DNA of 36,093 nt from Phycisphaerales bacterium UBA4658 (GTDB lineage: Bacteria; Planctomycetota; Phycisphaerae; Phycisphaerales; UBA1924). Location: positions 2,043 through 38,135 of the forward strand of contig DHLW01000029.1 of NCBI GenBank assembly GCA_002405485.1. The letters are read 5' to 3'. Made by a program: the position numbers and the translations under genes. The notes beneath the pieces are model-generated. The model worked only from the letters and a program-made list of their open reading frames with translations, had not been told where the DNA came from and made no database searches. Below, one piece after another: positions 24,872-33,442 of the stretch; position 1 is the stretch's first letter, and each line of letters opens with the position of its first letter.

Positions 24872-25387
24872 ATGAGCATGAGCCACCACTCCCGCCCGAG
24901 CCTGCCCGTCCGGCGTGCTCGGGCGACTCTCATTCCGGCGTTCTCGCTGGTCGAGCTCGTGGTGGTGCTGGCGATCATCTCGATCGGGAGCGGGGTGGCG
25001 ATCTTCAGATTCGCGTCCACGTCGGCGAGGTATCGCGTGGATTTCGCGGCCTCCCGGCTGCGGCATGATCTGCACCTGCTGCAGGCCCGGGCGCGTGCCG
25101 CCGGCGATGCGCGGACGCTCCGGATCAACGCCGCCTCGCACGCCTATGAGCTTGTTGGGGAGCCGGGACTGCAGCGGGCAAGCACGCCGTTCACGGTGCG
25201 TCTTTCCGAGGAGCCCTACGGCGTCCGCATCACTGGGGTGCAGACCACCGATGGCCAGGGTGTGCTCGTGTTCGATGGCTGGGGCCAGCCGTCCCAGGAC
25301 CTGAGCGTCACGATCGCGGCGGGGAGCGCTTCGCGCACGGTCTCGATCGATCGCATAGGAGGCGTTGTTGTCGTCGCTACGCCATGA
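24872..25387 (+). CDS. GspH-like minor pseudopilin
   Basis: This 171-residue protein has the class III signal PA / FSLVELVVVLAIISIGSGVA, Ala at -1 and Glu at +5 (residue 28), behind a 23-residue leader. The globular part begins AASRLRHDLHLLQARARAAG, like GspH/FimT, and ends with VSIDRIGGVVVVATP, similar to the usual GspH C-terminal strand. It would act as a minor pseudopilin near the tip or base of the filament. Start ATG 24872 or 24878 cannot be distinguished. Its 3' end overlaps the start of the next pseudopilin gene. Confidence 0.88.
   Translation: MSMSHHSRPSLPVRRARATLIPAFSLVELVVVLAIISIGSGVAIFRFASTSARYRVDFAASRLRHDLHLLQARARAAGDARTLRINAASHAYELVGEPGLQRASTPFTVRLSEEPYGVRITGVQTTDGQGVLVFDGWGQPSQDLSVTIAAGSASRTVSIDRIGGVVVVATP
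25357..25362 (+). promoter_or_regulatory. perfect Shine-Dalgarno AGGAGG that sets a TTG start
   Basis: AGGAGG lies inside the end of the GspH-like gene, five bases before TTG 25368 (two before TTG 25365). It is the best ribosome-binding site in the operon and supports non-ATG initiation of the next gene. Confidence 0.7.
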
Positions 25388-26339
25388 TCCCGCCGCGCGT
25401 GCGCGCGCCTTCACGCTCATCGAGGTCGTGTTGGCCACGGCGATCCTGTCGGTGCTGCTGGCGGGCATGGGCGTCGCACTGGCCATGTCCGCACAAGCCG
25501 CGGACCTGGGGAACGAGAGCAACGCGAGGGCCGGGGACGCCGCACGGGTGCTCGCGCAGATGCACGCCGAGGTCGCGGCCGCGACGGCGATCATCGAGCG
25601 CAGCGAGGACTCCGTGGAGTTCACGATCGCCGACCGCGACGGCGACGGTGCGGAGGAGACTCTTCGGTACGAGTGGTCCGGTGTCGCCGGCTCGCCGCTG
25701 GTGCGGAGCGGCAAGGGGCTGCAGGCTCGTCCGATTCTGCCGGCGATCGATGCGTTCTCGATTGGCATTGAGTTGCAGCCGCCGCCCATCGTGACGACGG
25801 CGAACGACCGCACGCTCGAAGAGTTCCGCGCCCACGCCGCGCCGAGCTTCGCCTTCATGGCCATCACGAGTTCGATCAACGCGGCCCAGAGCTGGGCTCC
25901 GCCGCAGGTGCCCGGCATCGCCTCGTATCGGATCTCCAAGATCGTCATTCCGTACAGAGCCAGCAGAAGCGGCACCATGCGTCTTCGAGTCTTCCCGGCT
26001 ACAAGCGATCGTCCCTCGAGCGGGACGGCGCTGGTCAGCCGTTCGCTGACGATCACATCAACAGCTTCAGCGGTCGCCGCCGCGACATTCGAGTTGAGCC
26101 CGGCGATCACACTCAATCCGGGCCAGTCCGTTTGGCTCGTCATCGAAGCCCCCGGATCGATGCGCTCGCCGGTCGAGCTGCCTGTGGCCACCGGGCAGCG
26201 GGATCAGCCGGTGTCGGGACTGCTTGCCGTCACATCCAGCACCGGCTCGACGTGGACATACCGCGTGCATTCAGACCTGGGCTTTCTCGTCAGCGGCGAC
26301 ACGGTCAGCCAGCTCCCAACCCCAAGGAGCCGCGAATGA
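25368..26339 (+). CDS. minor pseudopilin, GspJ/GspI-like (large)
   Basis: This protein of 323 residues has a short leader and class III signal ARA / FTLIEVVLATAILSVLLAG, with Ala at -1 and Glu at +5. It is much longer than GspI (about 120) or GspJ (about 200). After an initial helical region (to about 75) and an EETLRYEWSGVAGSPLVR segment resembling GspJ, it has an extra beta-rich domain (about 190-300). The start is TTG; 25368 was chosen for its spacing from AGGAGG, while 25365 is the alternative. It overlaps the GspH-like gene by 20 bases and the next gene by four. Confidence 0.85.
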   Translation: MSSLRHDPAARARAFTLIEVVLATAILSVLLAGMGVALAMSAQAADLGNESNARAGDAARVLAQMHAEVAAATAIIERSEDSVEFTIADRDGDGAEETLRYEWSGVAGSPLVRSGKGLQARPILPAIDAFSIGIELQPPPIVTTANDRTLEEFRAHAAPSFAFMAITSSINAAQSWAPPQVPGIASYRISKIVIPYRASRSGTMRLRVFPATSDRPSSGTALVSRSLTITSTASAVAAATFELSPAITLNPGQSVWLVIEAPGSMRSPVELPVATGQRDQPVSGLLAVTSSTGSTWTYRVHSDLGFLVSGDTVSQLPTPRSRE

Positions 26340-26968
26340 CCCTGCAACGCCGGCCGGTTCGCGCTCTGGGCTTCACGCTCGTCGAAGCGACGATGTGCAT
26401 CGTCATCGTCGCGCTCATGCTCGTCGCGGGCTTCGCGGCGGCGGGCAGTTCAGCGCGGGCTCGGCTCACCCTCGCCGAGCAGCGCAGCGGCCACGCCCTC
26501 ATCCGCGGCGTGCTCGCCGAGATCCAGCAGCGGCCGTACACCGATCCGGAGCTGCTGGCGGGCTTCGGGGTCGAGGGCGGAGAGTCTCGCACGGACCGCT
26601 CGACACTCGATGACGTGGACGACTACGAAGGGCTCACCGAATCACCAGCCCTCGTCCTTCAAGGAGCGACGTTCTCGCGGGTGCCCGGATGGCAGCTTCG
26701 CGTCTCGGTGACGTTCGCCCGGTTCGATCAGACGACGGGCAAGCTGGCCGCCAGCACGTCCGACGTCGGACTCAAGCTCATCCGCGTCACCGCCCGGAGC
26801 CCGCGCGGCGTGGAACATGCCGCCGAAGCGCTCCGCAGCGCGACCGGCTTCGTCGATCTGGCCAACGCTGCAGGTGGCCGGGCCATGGTTGCGACCATCG
26901 GTCTGTCTCCCGCGGATGGTCCGCACATGATCTCCGCCGTGCCCCTGATGAACGCCCCTCCGGAATGA
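26336..26968 (+). CDS. minor pseudopilin, GspI/GspH-like
   Basis: This 210-residue protein carries the class III signal VRALG / FTLVEATMCIVIVALMLVAG, the only one of the four pseudopilins here with Gly at -1. Glu17 is at +5. The rest includes EQRSGHALIRGVLAEIQQRP and QLRVSVTFARFDQTTG, with a core resembling GspI/PulI-type minor pseudopilins. It begins on ATGA overlapping the previous stop and ends with ATGA overlapping the GspK-like gene, so it is translationally coupled to both. Confidence 0.85.
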   Translation: MTLQRRPVRALGFTLVEATMCIVIVALMLVAGFAAAGSSARARLTLAEQRSGHALIRGVLAEIQQRPYTDPELLAGFGVEGGESRTDRSTLDDVDDYEGLTESPALVLQGATFSRVPGWQLRVSVTFARFDQTTGKLAASTSDVGLKLIRVTARSPRGVEHAAEALRSATGFVDLANAAGGRAMVATIGLSPADGPHMISAVPLMNAPPE

Positions 26969-28389
26969 CACCCGCACCCGCACATCTTCGCCGCAGCGCA
27001 CGCCTGCGCGTCAGGCGAGGCAGCGCGTACGTGCTCGTGCTGGGCGCGTCGGTGCTGGTCATGACCGTCGGCGTCTCCGCCGCGATCCTGGCTCGCACGA
27101 ACATGCGCGCCGCCCAGAGTGATCGGGCGTGGGACCACGCCACGACAGCAGCCCACGGCGCGCTCGAGGTCGCCGGGCATCACATGAACACCCACTCGGC
27201 CTGGCGCACCGGACCAAACCCGATCGGGCCGATGGCGATCGGATCAGCGACCGCGGTCGCGATCATGCTCGATCCGGTCGATGGCGATCTCGATGATGAT
27301 GACACCGAAGGCGTGCGCGTCTACTGCATCGCACACTCGGGATCCGCAACGCGCTATTGCAGCATGGCTTTCACCGCTGGGGCGATCAACCCGCTGGACG
27401 CGCTCACGCGGCCCATGCACTCGGGCGGAACGCTCTCCATCGGTGCAAACGCGTATGTTCAGGCCGGCGCAGGTCCGCTCTCGGCCGGCGTGGGCTTGAG
27501 CATCGATACCGGTGCAACGGTCAACGGCAGCGTCCTCACGGGCGTGCTCAGCAGCCGCGGAACCGTGACCGGCAAGATCACGACCGGTGGACAGTCGATC
27601 GCGCTCCCAGACGCCGCGGCGTGGACGGCGCTCTCCGCGTCGGCGGTCCGCATCACCTTCTCTTCAACGTCAGGACTGATCGAGCGCGTCGCACTGACGC
27701 CCTCACAGAACCCTTGGGGTCTACCCAGTCTCTCCGGAACCTACATCATCGCCGTTCCCGCCGGACAGAAGCTCACTATTCGCTCCTGCCGGATCGACGC
27801 CTCGCTGCTTGTGGAGCTCGGAGCCGGCGCGACACTCGAGATCGTCGAACGCGTCCTCTGGGACCCCGAGAACGGCGGCATCGCGATGCTCGTGCGCGCG
27901 CCAGAGGGCGGTGACGTCCTGCTTGGCAACTCCGTTGCACCCTTCTCCGAGTCGGCGATCAACGCCAACCTGAATCCCCTGCTTGCCCCGTATCAGGGCA
28001 CATCCGACATTCTGCTTGACGATACCTACGAGCCGGCCATCCGAGGCGTCGTCCACATCTCCGGCTCGCCCCGGACACGCATCGGCGACGGCTTTGGCCT
28101 CTTCGGATCGCTCATCGTCGAAGGCGACGCGGCGATCAACGGCTCCGTCACCATCACCACCGATCCCGCACTCATCGCTAGCCCGCCACAGGGCTTTACC
28201 AAGCCGCGGGAGATGCGTCCGGTGCTCGGGTCCTATCGATGGGAAACGCTGGCGACGCTTGAGACGGCGACGTCGAGCGTCTCCTCTCCGATTCTGGACG
28301 CCGCGACTGACCTCCTCGGCGATGTGACCGACTCGCTCGGGATCACAACGGCTGGCGCAGCGCAGGCTGATAAGGACAAGGACAAATAA
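26965..28389 (+). CDS. GspK/PilX-like protein with beta-rich C-terminal half
   Basis: This 474-residue protein has a basic leader then RRGSAYVLVLGASVLVMTVG and SAAILARTNMRAAQSDR, like the GspK/PilX N-terminal helix, without a Glu at +5, as in GspK. Its position as last gene of the pseudopilin set supports GspK. From about 130 on it does not look like GspK: repeated short strands with Gly/Ala/Asn turns (SIGANAYVQAG, TGATVNGSVLTGVLSSRGTV, GSLIVEGDAAINGSVTI) suggest a beta-helix similar to bactofilins or polymer-forming surface proteins. The C-terminus ends DKDKDK. Start ATG 26965 overlaps the previous stop by four bases. It is convergent with the HD-GYP gene, 10 bases apart. Confidence 0.72.
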   Translation: MTPAPAHLRRSARLRVRRGSAYVLVLGASVLVMTVGVSAAILARTNMRAAQSDRAWDHATTAAHGALEVAGHHMNTHSAWRTGPNPIGPMAIGSATAVAIMLDPVDGDLDDDDTEGVRVYCIAHSGSATRYCSMAFTAGAINPLDALTRPMHSGGTLSIGANAYVQAGAGPLSAGVGLSIDTGATVNGSVLTGVLSSRGTVTGKITTGGQSIALPDAAAWTALSASAVRITFSSTSGLIERVALTPSQNPWGLPSLSGTYIIAVPAGQKLTIRSCRIDASLLVELGAGATLEIVERVLWDPENGGIAMLVRAPEGGDVLLGNSVAPFSESAINANLNPLLAPYQGTSDILLDDTYEPAIRGVVHISGSPRTRIGDGFGLFGSLIVEGDAAINGSVTITTDPALIASPPQGFTKPREMRPVLGSYRWETLATLETATSSVSSPILDAATDLLGDVTDSLGITTAGAAQADKDKDK

Positions 28390-28399
28390 ACTGCTCGCC

Positions 28400-30052
28400 C
28401 TAAGCGGCGGCGGCGGCGGCGGCAGTCTCGGCGATCTGATGCGACTGCACCAGCGCGTCATACGCCGACAGATCCAGTGTCACGAAGAGCTTCGCCAGAG
28501 CGGGATCAAACTGCGTCCCCGCACACTTCTGGATCTCGATGAGCACATGGGCCCGGGGCATGGCGGACCGGTACGAGCGGTTGGAACTCATTGCGTCGAA
28601 CGTGTCCGCGAGGGCGATGATCCGGGCCAGCATCGGGATCGCCTCGCCGGCGATCTTGTGCGGGTATCCACGGCCGTCCCACCGCTCATGATGGTGCAGC
28701 ACGCCGGGCAACACGTCGGCCATGAGCGGCAGGTCCTTCAGGATGCGATGCCCGATCTCCGGGTGCTTCTTGATCGCGTCGAACTCCGTGTCGGTGAGCC
28801 GCCCGGACTTGGTCAGGACCGCCTCGGGCACACCGATCTTGCCGATGTCGTGCACCAGTCCTGCAACGCGGACCCGCTCGGCCTGCTCCTCGCTCATGCC
28901 GGCGGCGAGGGCGAGCTGCCTGGAGAGCAGTGCGACCCGCTGCGAGTGGCCGCAGGTGTACCGGTCCTTGGCGTCGATCGCCGCCGAGAGCGTCTCCAGC
29001 GTGCCCATCGAGAGCGCCTTCTGCTGCGCGTAGAGCACGGCGTTGTCGATGAACGCGCCGGCGTAGCCCGCCGCCGCCTCCAGGAGCTGGATGTCGTAGC
29101 TGGACACCTGCGGATCGTCCCCGTGCTTGTCGCCGGCGATGAGCACGCCGATCGGGCGCCCGGCCCGCAGCACGGGGTGCATGAGCACCTGTCCCGCGCC
29201 GGGAATGGGCGTCCCGCACAGTTCCGTCAGAATGAGCCGACCCTCGTCGGGATCGAGTCTCTGGATCAGCCGCGGCAGTTCGGCCTGAAGGAGCCGCCGC
29301 AGACCGGTGTCTCCCTGGATCGTCAGCGCGCCGTCGATCCCCGCACCCGGAGCGCCACCGGCCGCGAAGTACGACCCGACGAATCCGAAGTTCAGCGTGT
29401 CGCGCACCCGTCGGCACAGATGCTCGACGAACTGGTCCGGATGGGTCAGTTCGTTCATGCTCCGGCCCAGCGCGTACAGCAGGTCGATCGTCTCGAAACA
29501 GTCCGAGAGCTGACGGGTGAATCCGCTGACGGTCTGGTCGCTCTCCTCCACGTGCAGCAGGTCCTGCACCATCCACAGCATCGCGTCTCGAAGGGCGTCC
29601 ATCGAGGCGTGGGTGTACTTTGCATGCGGCGTCAGCACTCTGCGCATGGCGTGCACGTCCAGGGCCGCACTCTGGCAGGCGTTGTCGAACTCCGCCGCGT
29701 TCAGTCCTTGTACAGACAGCGCCAGGCCCACCAGCCACCCCGTGCGGTCGCGCCTGCGTCTTTCCGGAAGGAGGATCGCCCAGCAACCCGAGAACAGCTC
29801 CGTGATCCTGGGATGGTCCGTCGCACCGGGGCCGATGCTCGCCTCGCGGACCGCAGCGCTGATCATGCCCGTGATCGACCGCGAACCCCACAGCAGCCCG
29901 ACCGGCGCACCCTGCTCGGGATCGCTCACGATCAACCCGGCGTTGTCGCACCTCCATGTCGGCACGCCCAGCGTCAGGCAACGCTCCCGCAGCGTGCGGA
30001 TCGCCTGGCCGCGATGATCGGTGATCGATAGACGCGGAGGTGCTGGAATCAT
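28400..30052 (-). CDS. GAF-HD-GYP cyclic-di-GMP phosphodiesterase
   Basis: HD-GYP proteins hydrolyse cyclic-di-GMP to GMP. The 550-residue product has an uncharacterised N-terminal region (1-180), a GAF domain (about 188-342) and an HD-GYP domain (about 345-535). All metal and active-site motifs are present: GHSQRV (H369), LVHDIGKIGVPE (H401, D402), HPEIGHRIL, HHHERWDGRGYP (453-464, with the GYP triad 462-464) and ADTFDAM. The C-terminus is seven alanines encoded by a GCC repeat. It starts on an ATGA overlapping the receiver gene, so both are made together; the receiver may control it by protein contact. It converges on the pilus operon, whose ATPase may bind cyclic-di-GMP. Confidence 0.93.
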   Translation of the reverse strand: MIPAPPRLSITDHRGQAIRTLRERCLTLGVPTWRCDNAGLIVSDPEQGAPVGLLWGSRSITGMISAAVREASIGPGATDHPRITELFSGCWAILLPERRRRDRTGWLVGLALSVQGLNAAEFDNACQSAALDVHAMRRVLTPHAKYTHASMDALRDAMLWMVQDLLHVEESDQTVSGFTRQLSDCFETIDLLYALGRSMNELTHPDQFVEHLCRRVRDTLNFGFVGSYFAAGGAPGAGIDGALTIQGDTGLRRLLQAELPRLIQRLDPDEGRLILTELCGTPIPGAGQVLMHPVLRAGRPIGVLIAGDKHGDDPQVSSYDIQLLEAAAGYAGAFIDNAVLYAQQKALSMGTLETLSAAIDAKDRYTCGHSQRVALLSRQLALAAGMSEEQAERVRVAGLVHDIGKIGVPEAVLTKSGRLTDTEFDAIKKHPEIGHRILKDLPLMADVLPGVLHHHERWDGRGYPHKIAGEAIPMLARIIALADTFDAMSSNRSYRSAMPRAHVLIEIQKCAGTQFDPALAKLFVTLDLSAYDALVQSHQIAETAAAAAAA

Positions 30053-30465
30053 GCGGCTTGGCTCATGCTCCGGGGGCTGGTCAGCGGGCCCGAGACGATC
30101 AGGTCATTCTGCACGTACGCGAGCAGGTCGCGCACGCTGAAGGGCTTGCTCATGACGCGCCGAATGCTCGTCTTGGCGAGCATCTCCGGGGTCAGCACGT
30201 GCCCACGCGCGGTGAGCAGGAGCACCGGAATCGGCGCCGTCGAAGGATCCTGCTTCATCGCGATCGCCAGCTCCAGCCCGTTCATGAATGGCATCTGCAG
30301 GTCCGTCACGACACCCGCGGGAGCGTGCGCTCTGATCAGTTCCAACGCTTCCTCACCGTCCCGCGCCTCATGCACGATGAACCCCGCTGATCGGAGCTTC
30401 TCCCCGACAACCAGACGAATCGGGGGCTCGTCGTCGGCGATCACGATGGTCTGGCTTGAAGTCAT
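30049..30465 (-). CDS. single-domain response regulator (receiver)
   Basis: This 138-residue protein is a receiver domain with no output domain. The key residues are D11-D12 (VIADDEPPIRLV), phosphoacceptor D55 (VVTDLQMPFMNG), T85 (LLLTARG) and K107 (RVMSKPFSVRDLL). The start at 30465 gives the standard receiver N-terminus. The stop overlaps the start of the HD-GYP gene (ATGA). I infer that it acts with the HD-GYP protein, a split form of the common RpfG-type receiver-HD-GYP fusion. The kinase is unknown; the histidine kinase at 15815 is the only one in the window. Confidence 0.93.
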   Translation of the reverse strand: MTSSQTIVIADDEPPIRLVVGEKLRSAGFIVHEARDGEEALELIRAHAPAGVVTDLQMPFMNGLELAIAMKQDPSTAPIPVLLLTARGHVLTPEMLAKTSIRRVMSKPFSVRDLLAYVQNDLIVSGPLTSPRSMSQAA

Positions 30466-30817
30466 GCCGGCTCGTCCCCTTGATCCGCGACGGAGTGTGC
30501 GCGTGACACGCTCGGAGGTCATCGACCGGCAAGCCGAGCCGGTCAAGTCCCGCGCTTGGTCGGAGCCGCGCGATCCCCCCAACCCCGCCCTATCGGCCGC
30601 GCAACCACCCTTGCCCGCGCATCCCGACCGGTTCGAAGATCCCATATCTTCCACGCCCCTGCTCTCAGACCGGCCCTCTGCCAGGCCATCCCCGACCCGC
30701 TCGGCATCGACGGTCCGAGTACTCCCTGGAACCCGATCGGACCGGGGAGTTGGCCAGGTCGATACCATCGCCTCGGTCCGTCTTTCACGTCGTCATCGCC
30801 ACGCGCTTCGGAGCCAC
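30466..30817. other. intergenic region between divergent receiver and helicase genes
   Basis: No gene is supported in these 352 bases, although the helicase reading frame stays open through them. Two inverted repeats are visible: GACCGGC-AAGCCGA-GCCGGTC (30524-30544) and GAAGAT-CCCAT-ATCTTC (30635-30651). Either could be an operator. No clear promoter pair was found. Confidence 0.45.
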
Positions 30818-33442
30818 GTGCATCACGCCGTCGAACACTACTTCGCGTCCCGCGGCTGGTCGCCGTTCGAGTTTCAGATCCGGGCTTGGCAGGCCTATCT
30901 CGATTGTCAAAGCGGGCTCATCAACGCTCCCACTGGCGTTGGCAAGACCTACGCCGCGTGGCTCGGTCCGGTGCTGGAGCGTCTCCATGAGCTCCAAGCC
31001 AGCGGCGGCGAAACGTCCTCGTTGCCTCGGCCCAGGCGGTCGCGCCGATCCCTCCGCCCCGCCGGCGAAGGCGAGCCGCTGCGCGTGCTCTGGATCACGC
31101 CCCTGAGAGCCCTCGCGAACGACACGCTCACCTCTCTCCGCGAGCCGATCGAGCATCTGGGCATTCCCTGGACGATCGAGTCCCGCACGGGCGACACGTC
31201 GCAGGCGCTCCGCCGCCGCCAGAAGGACCGCCTCCCCTCCGCGCTGGTCACCACGCCGGAGAGTCTCACGCTGCTGCTCTCGTACTCCGATTGGCGCCAG
31301 AAACTCGGGTCTCTCCGCTGCGTCGTCGTCGATGAGTGGCACGAACTCATCGGCTCCAAGCGCGGCGTTCAGATGGAGCTCGCCCTGGCGCGGCTCCGCT
31401 CGCTCTGCCCCGCGCTCCGCACATGGGGAGTCTCGGCGACGCTCGGCAACCTCGAACAGGCCCGCGACGTGCTCCTGGGAGCCTCCCGCATGTGCGCCGG
31501 GTCGCTCATCCGGGGCGAGCTGCCCAAGTCCGTGCACATCCAGACGCTCATTCCAGCCGATATCGAACGCTTCCCCTGGGCAGGCCATCTTGGAACGCGC
31601 AGCGTCGACGCGGTGCTCGATCGCATTCGCTCCTCACGATCGACCCTGCTGTTCACCAACACCCGCGCGCAGGCCGAGATCTGGTTCCGACGACTGCTCA
31701 GCAGCGACCCCGAACTGGTCGGAAGCGTCGCGGTGCATCATGGATCTCTGGACCGGGGTCTTCGGCAAAGGGTGGAGCAACTGCTCGCCTCCGGCAAGCT
31801 CCGGTGCGTCGTCTGCACGAGCTCGCTCGATCTGGGCGTGGACTTTTCTCCGGTGGATCAGGTCGTGCAAGTCGGGAGTCCCAAGGGCGTCGCCCGCCTT
31901 CTGCAGCGTGCGGGGAGATCCGGTCATCAACCGGGCGCCATGAGCCGCGTGGTCGGGGTTCCCACGCACGCGTTCGAACTGGTGGAGTTCGCCGCCGCTC
32001 GAGAGGCCGCCGAGGAACGCCGCATCGAGTCCAGACCGCCACTCGTCGCTCCCCTGGACGTGCTGGCGCAGCACCTGGTGACGATCGCCTGCGCCGAGTC
32101 GCCATCCGGATTCGATGAGCACACTGTCTACCAGGAGGTCCGCTCCACCCATGCGTTCTCGGCTCTCTCCGATCAGGAGTGGGCCTGGGTCATGGATTTC
32201 GTGCGTCGCGGCGGGCCGGCTCTGACGGCCTATCCCCACTTCGCCCGCCTCGCCCCGGCCGCGGATCATCCCGCGCGCTGGATCGTCGCCACCGATCGCG
32301 TTGCTCGAACCCATCGCATGACCATCGGCACCATCACGGGCGAAACCTCCCTTGCGGTGAAGTACCTCTCCGGCCGATCGCTCGGACACGTCGAGGAGGG
32401 CTTCATCGCCCGGCTCGAGGTCGGAGCGCGATTCGCCTTCGCCGGCAAAGTCCTCGAGATCATCCGCGTCCGCGACAACACGGTGTTCGTCCGAAGGACC
32501 AACAAGAAGAGCGGCGTGATCCCACGCTGGGACGGCGGACGATTCAGTCTCTCCACGCAACTGGCCGCGGCGGTCCGCCAGAAGCTCGGGGAGGCCCGCG
32601 AGGGGCGGTTCACCGGACCGGAAATGCTCGCCGTCCGATCGCTGCTCGAGCTTCAACTCCTCCGCAGCGCCATTCCCGGTCCGGACGAGCTCCTCATCGA
32701 GACCATCCACACGCCCGATGCCTTCAACCTGTTCATCTACCCGTTCGAGGGTCGTATGGCCCATGAGGGACTCGGAGCGCTGCTGGCCCATCGCATCGCC
32801 CGGCTGCGTCCGGCGACGATCACCGCCAACTGCAACGACTACGGTCTGGTGCTGCGTTCACAGGAGCCGCTCGACATTCCGCCGGCATCCTGGCCCGCCC
32901 TCTTCTCCGCCGATGGTCTTGTCGACGATCTGCTGGCGTGCGTGAACTCGTCGTCGATGGCCCGACGGCAGTTCCGCGACATCGCAAGGGTCGCCGGCCT
33001 GATCGTTCCCGGGTTTCCCGGACGATCCACACCCATGCGACACCTGCAGGCCTCCAGCGAGATGTTCTTCGACGTCTTCGAGGAGTTCGATCCCGGGAAT
33101 CTCCTGCTCCGGCAGGCCCGGCAGGAAGTCCTCCACTCCCAGCTCGAACTCGGCCGCATCCACGCCGCCCTGCGGCGCATGACCGAACAGACCATCGTGC
33201 ATCACGCTCCGGCAGCCCTGCCACCCTTGGCCTTTCCGCTCTGGACCGAGCACCTGCGAGCCACATCCGTCAGCACCGAAAAGTGGTCGGACATGGTGGC
33301 CAAGATGGCCCTGGAGCTCGAACAATCCGAGCCGTCCGGCCGCCCGCGAAAGGCGTCTGGACGCGGCTCGGGCGGCAGCATCGCCCGAAGGAGCTCGACT
33401 CGTGCAGGACACTCCGTGCGCACACGTTCAGTGGGCAGGTGA
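30818..33442 (+). CDS. ligase-associated DNA damage response DEXH-box helicase (Lhr-like)
   Basis: The 874-residue product is an SF2 helicase of the Lhr family, of the subgroup usually encoded with an ATP-dependent ligase, a beta-lactamase-fold exonuclease and PdeM, thought to act in DNA repair. The family start FASRGWSPFEFQIRAWQAY is followed by Walker A APTGVGKT (37-44), ITPLRALA, TTPESL, the DEWH box (172-175), SATLGN, TLLFTNTRAQAE, CTSSLDLGVDF and QRAGRSGHQPG. The C-terminal half has the winged-helix and Lhr core regions. GTG 30818 was chosen: it has GGAG upstream and gives the family N-terminus. A longer frame begins far upstream but overlaps the receiver gene. The pdeM start lies inside its 3' end. 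Confidence 0.93.
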   Translation: MHHAVEHYFASRGWSPFEFQIRAWQAYLDCQSGLINAPTGVGKTYAAWLGPVLERLHELQASGGETSSLPRPRRSRRSLRPAGEGEPLRVLWITPLRALANDTLTSLREPIEHLGIPWTIESRTGDTSQALRRRQKDRLPSALVTTPESLTLLLSYSDWRQKLGSLRCVVVDEWHELIGSKRGVQMELALARLRSLCPALRTWGVSATLGNLEQARDVLLGASRMCAGSLIRGELPKSVHIQTLIPADIERFPWAGHLGTRSVDAVLDRIRSSRSTLLFTNTRAQAEIWFRRLLSSDPELVGSVAVHHGSLDRGLRQRVEQLLASGKLRCVVCTSSLDLGVDFSPVDQVVQVGSPKGVARLLQRAGRSGHQPGAMSRVVGVPTHAFELVEFAAAREAAEERRIESRPPLVAPLDVLAQHLVTIACAESPSGFDEHTVYQEVRSTHAFSALSDQEWAWVMDFVRRGGPALTAYPHFARLAPAADHPARWIVATDRVARTHRMTIGTITGETSLAVKYLSGRSLGHVEEGFIARLEVGARFAFAGKVLEIIRVRDNTVFVRRTNKKSGVIPRWDGGRFSLSTQLAAAVRQKLGEAREGRFTGPEMLAVRSLLELQLLRSAIPGPDELLIETIHTPDAFNLFIYPFEGRMAHEGLGALLAHRIARLRPATITANCNDYGLVLRSQEPLDIPPASWPALFSADGLVDDLLACVNSSSMARRQFRDIARVAGLIVPGFPGRSTPMRHLQASSEMFFDVFEEFDPGNLLLRQARQEVLHSQLELGRIHAALRRMTEQTIVHHAPAALPPLAFPLWTEHLRATSVSTEKWSDMVAKMALELEQSEPSGRPRKASGRGSGGSIARRSSTRAGHSVRTRSVGR

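Noticed and set aside
28403..28423. GGC/GCC triplet repeat at the end of the HD-GYP gene
   Set aside because: It encodes a seven-alanine tail. Short triplet runs are common in such GC-rich genes; not a significant repeat element.
28439..30031. 530-codon plus-strand open frame antisense to the HD-GYP gene
   Set aside because: The minus-strand frame encodes intact GAF and HD-GYP motifs. The plus-strand product shows no recognisable motifs.
30065..30817. Upstream extension of the helicase frame by about 250 codons
   Set aside because: It overlaps the receiver gene on the other strand and the intergenic region. The added sequence is Arg/Ser/Pro-rich with no motif, and GTG 30818 has a ribosome-binding site at the family start.
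31634..32791. Long minus-strand open frame inside the helicase gene
   Set aside because: Lies opposite conserved helicase motifs and has no family pattern.
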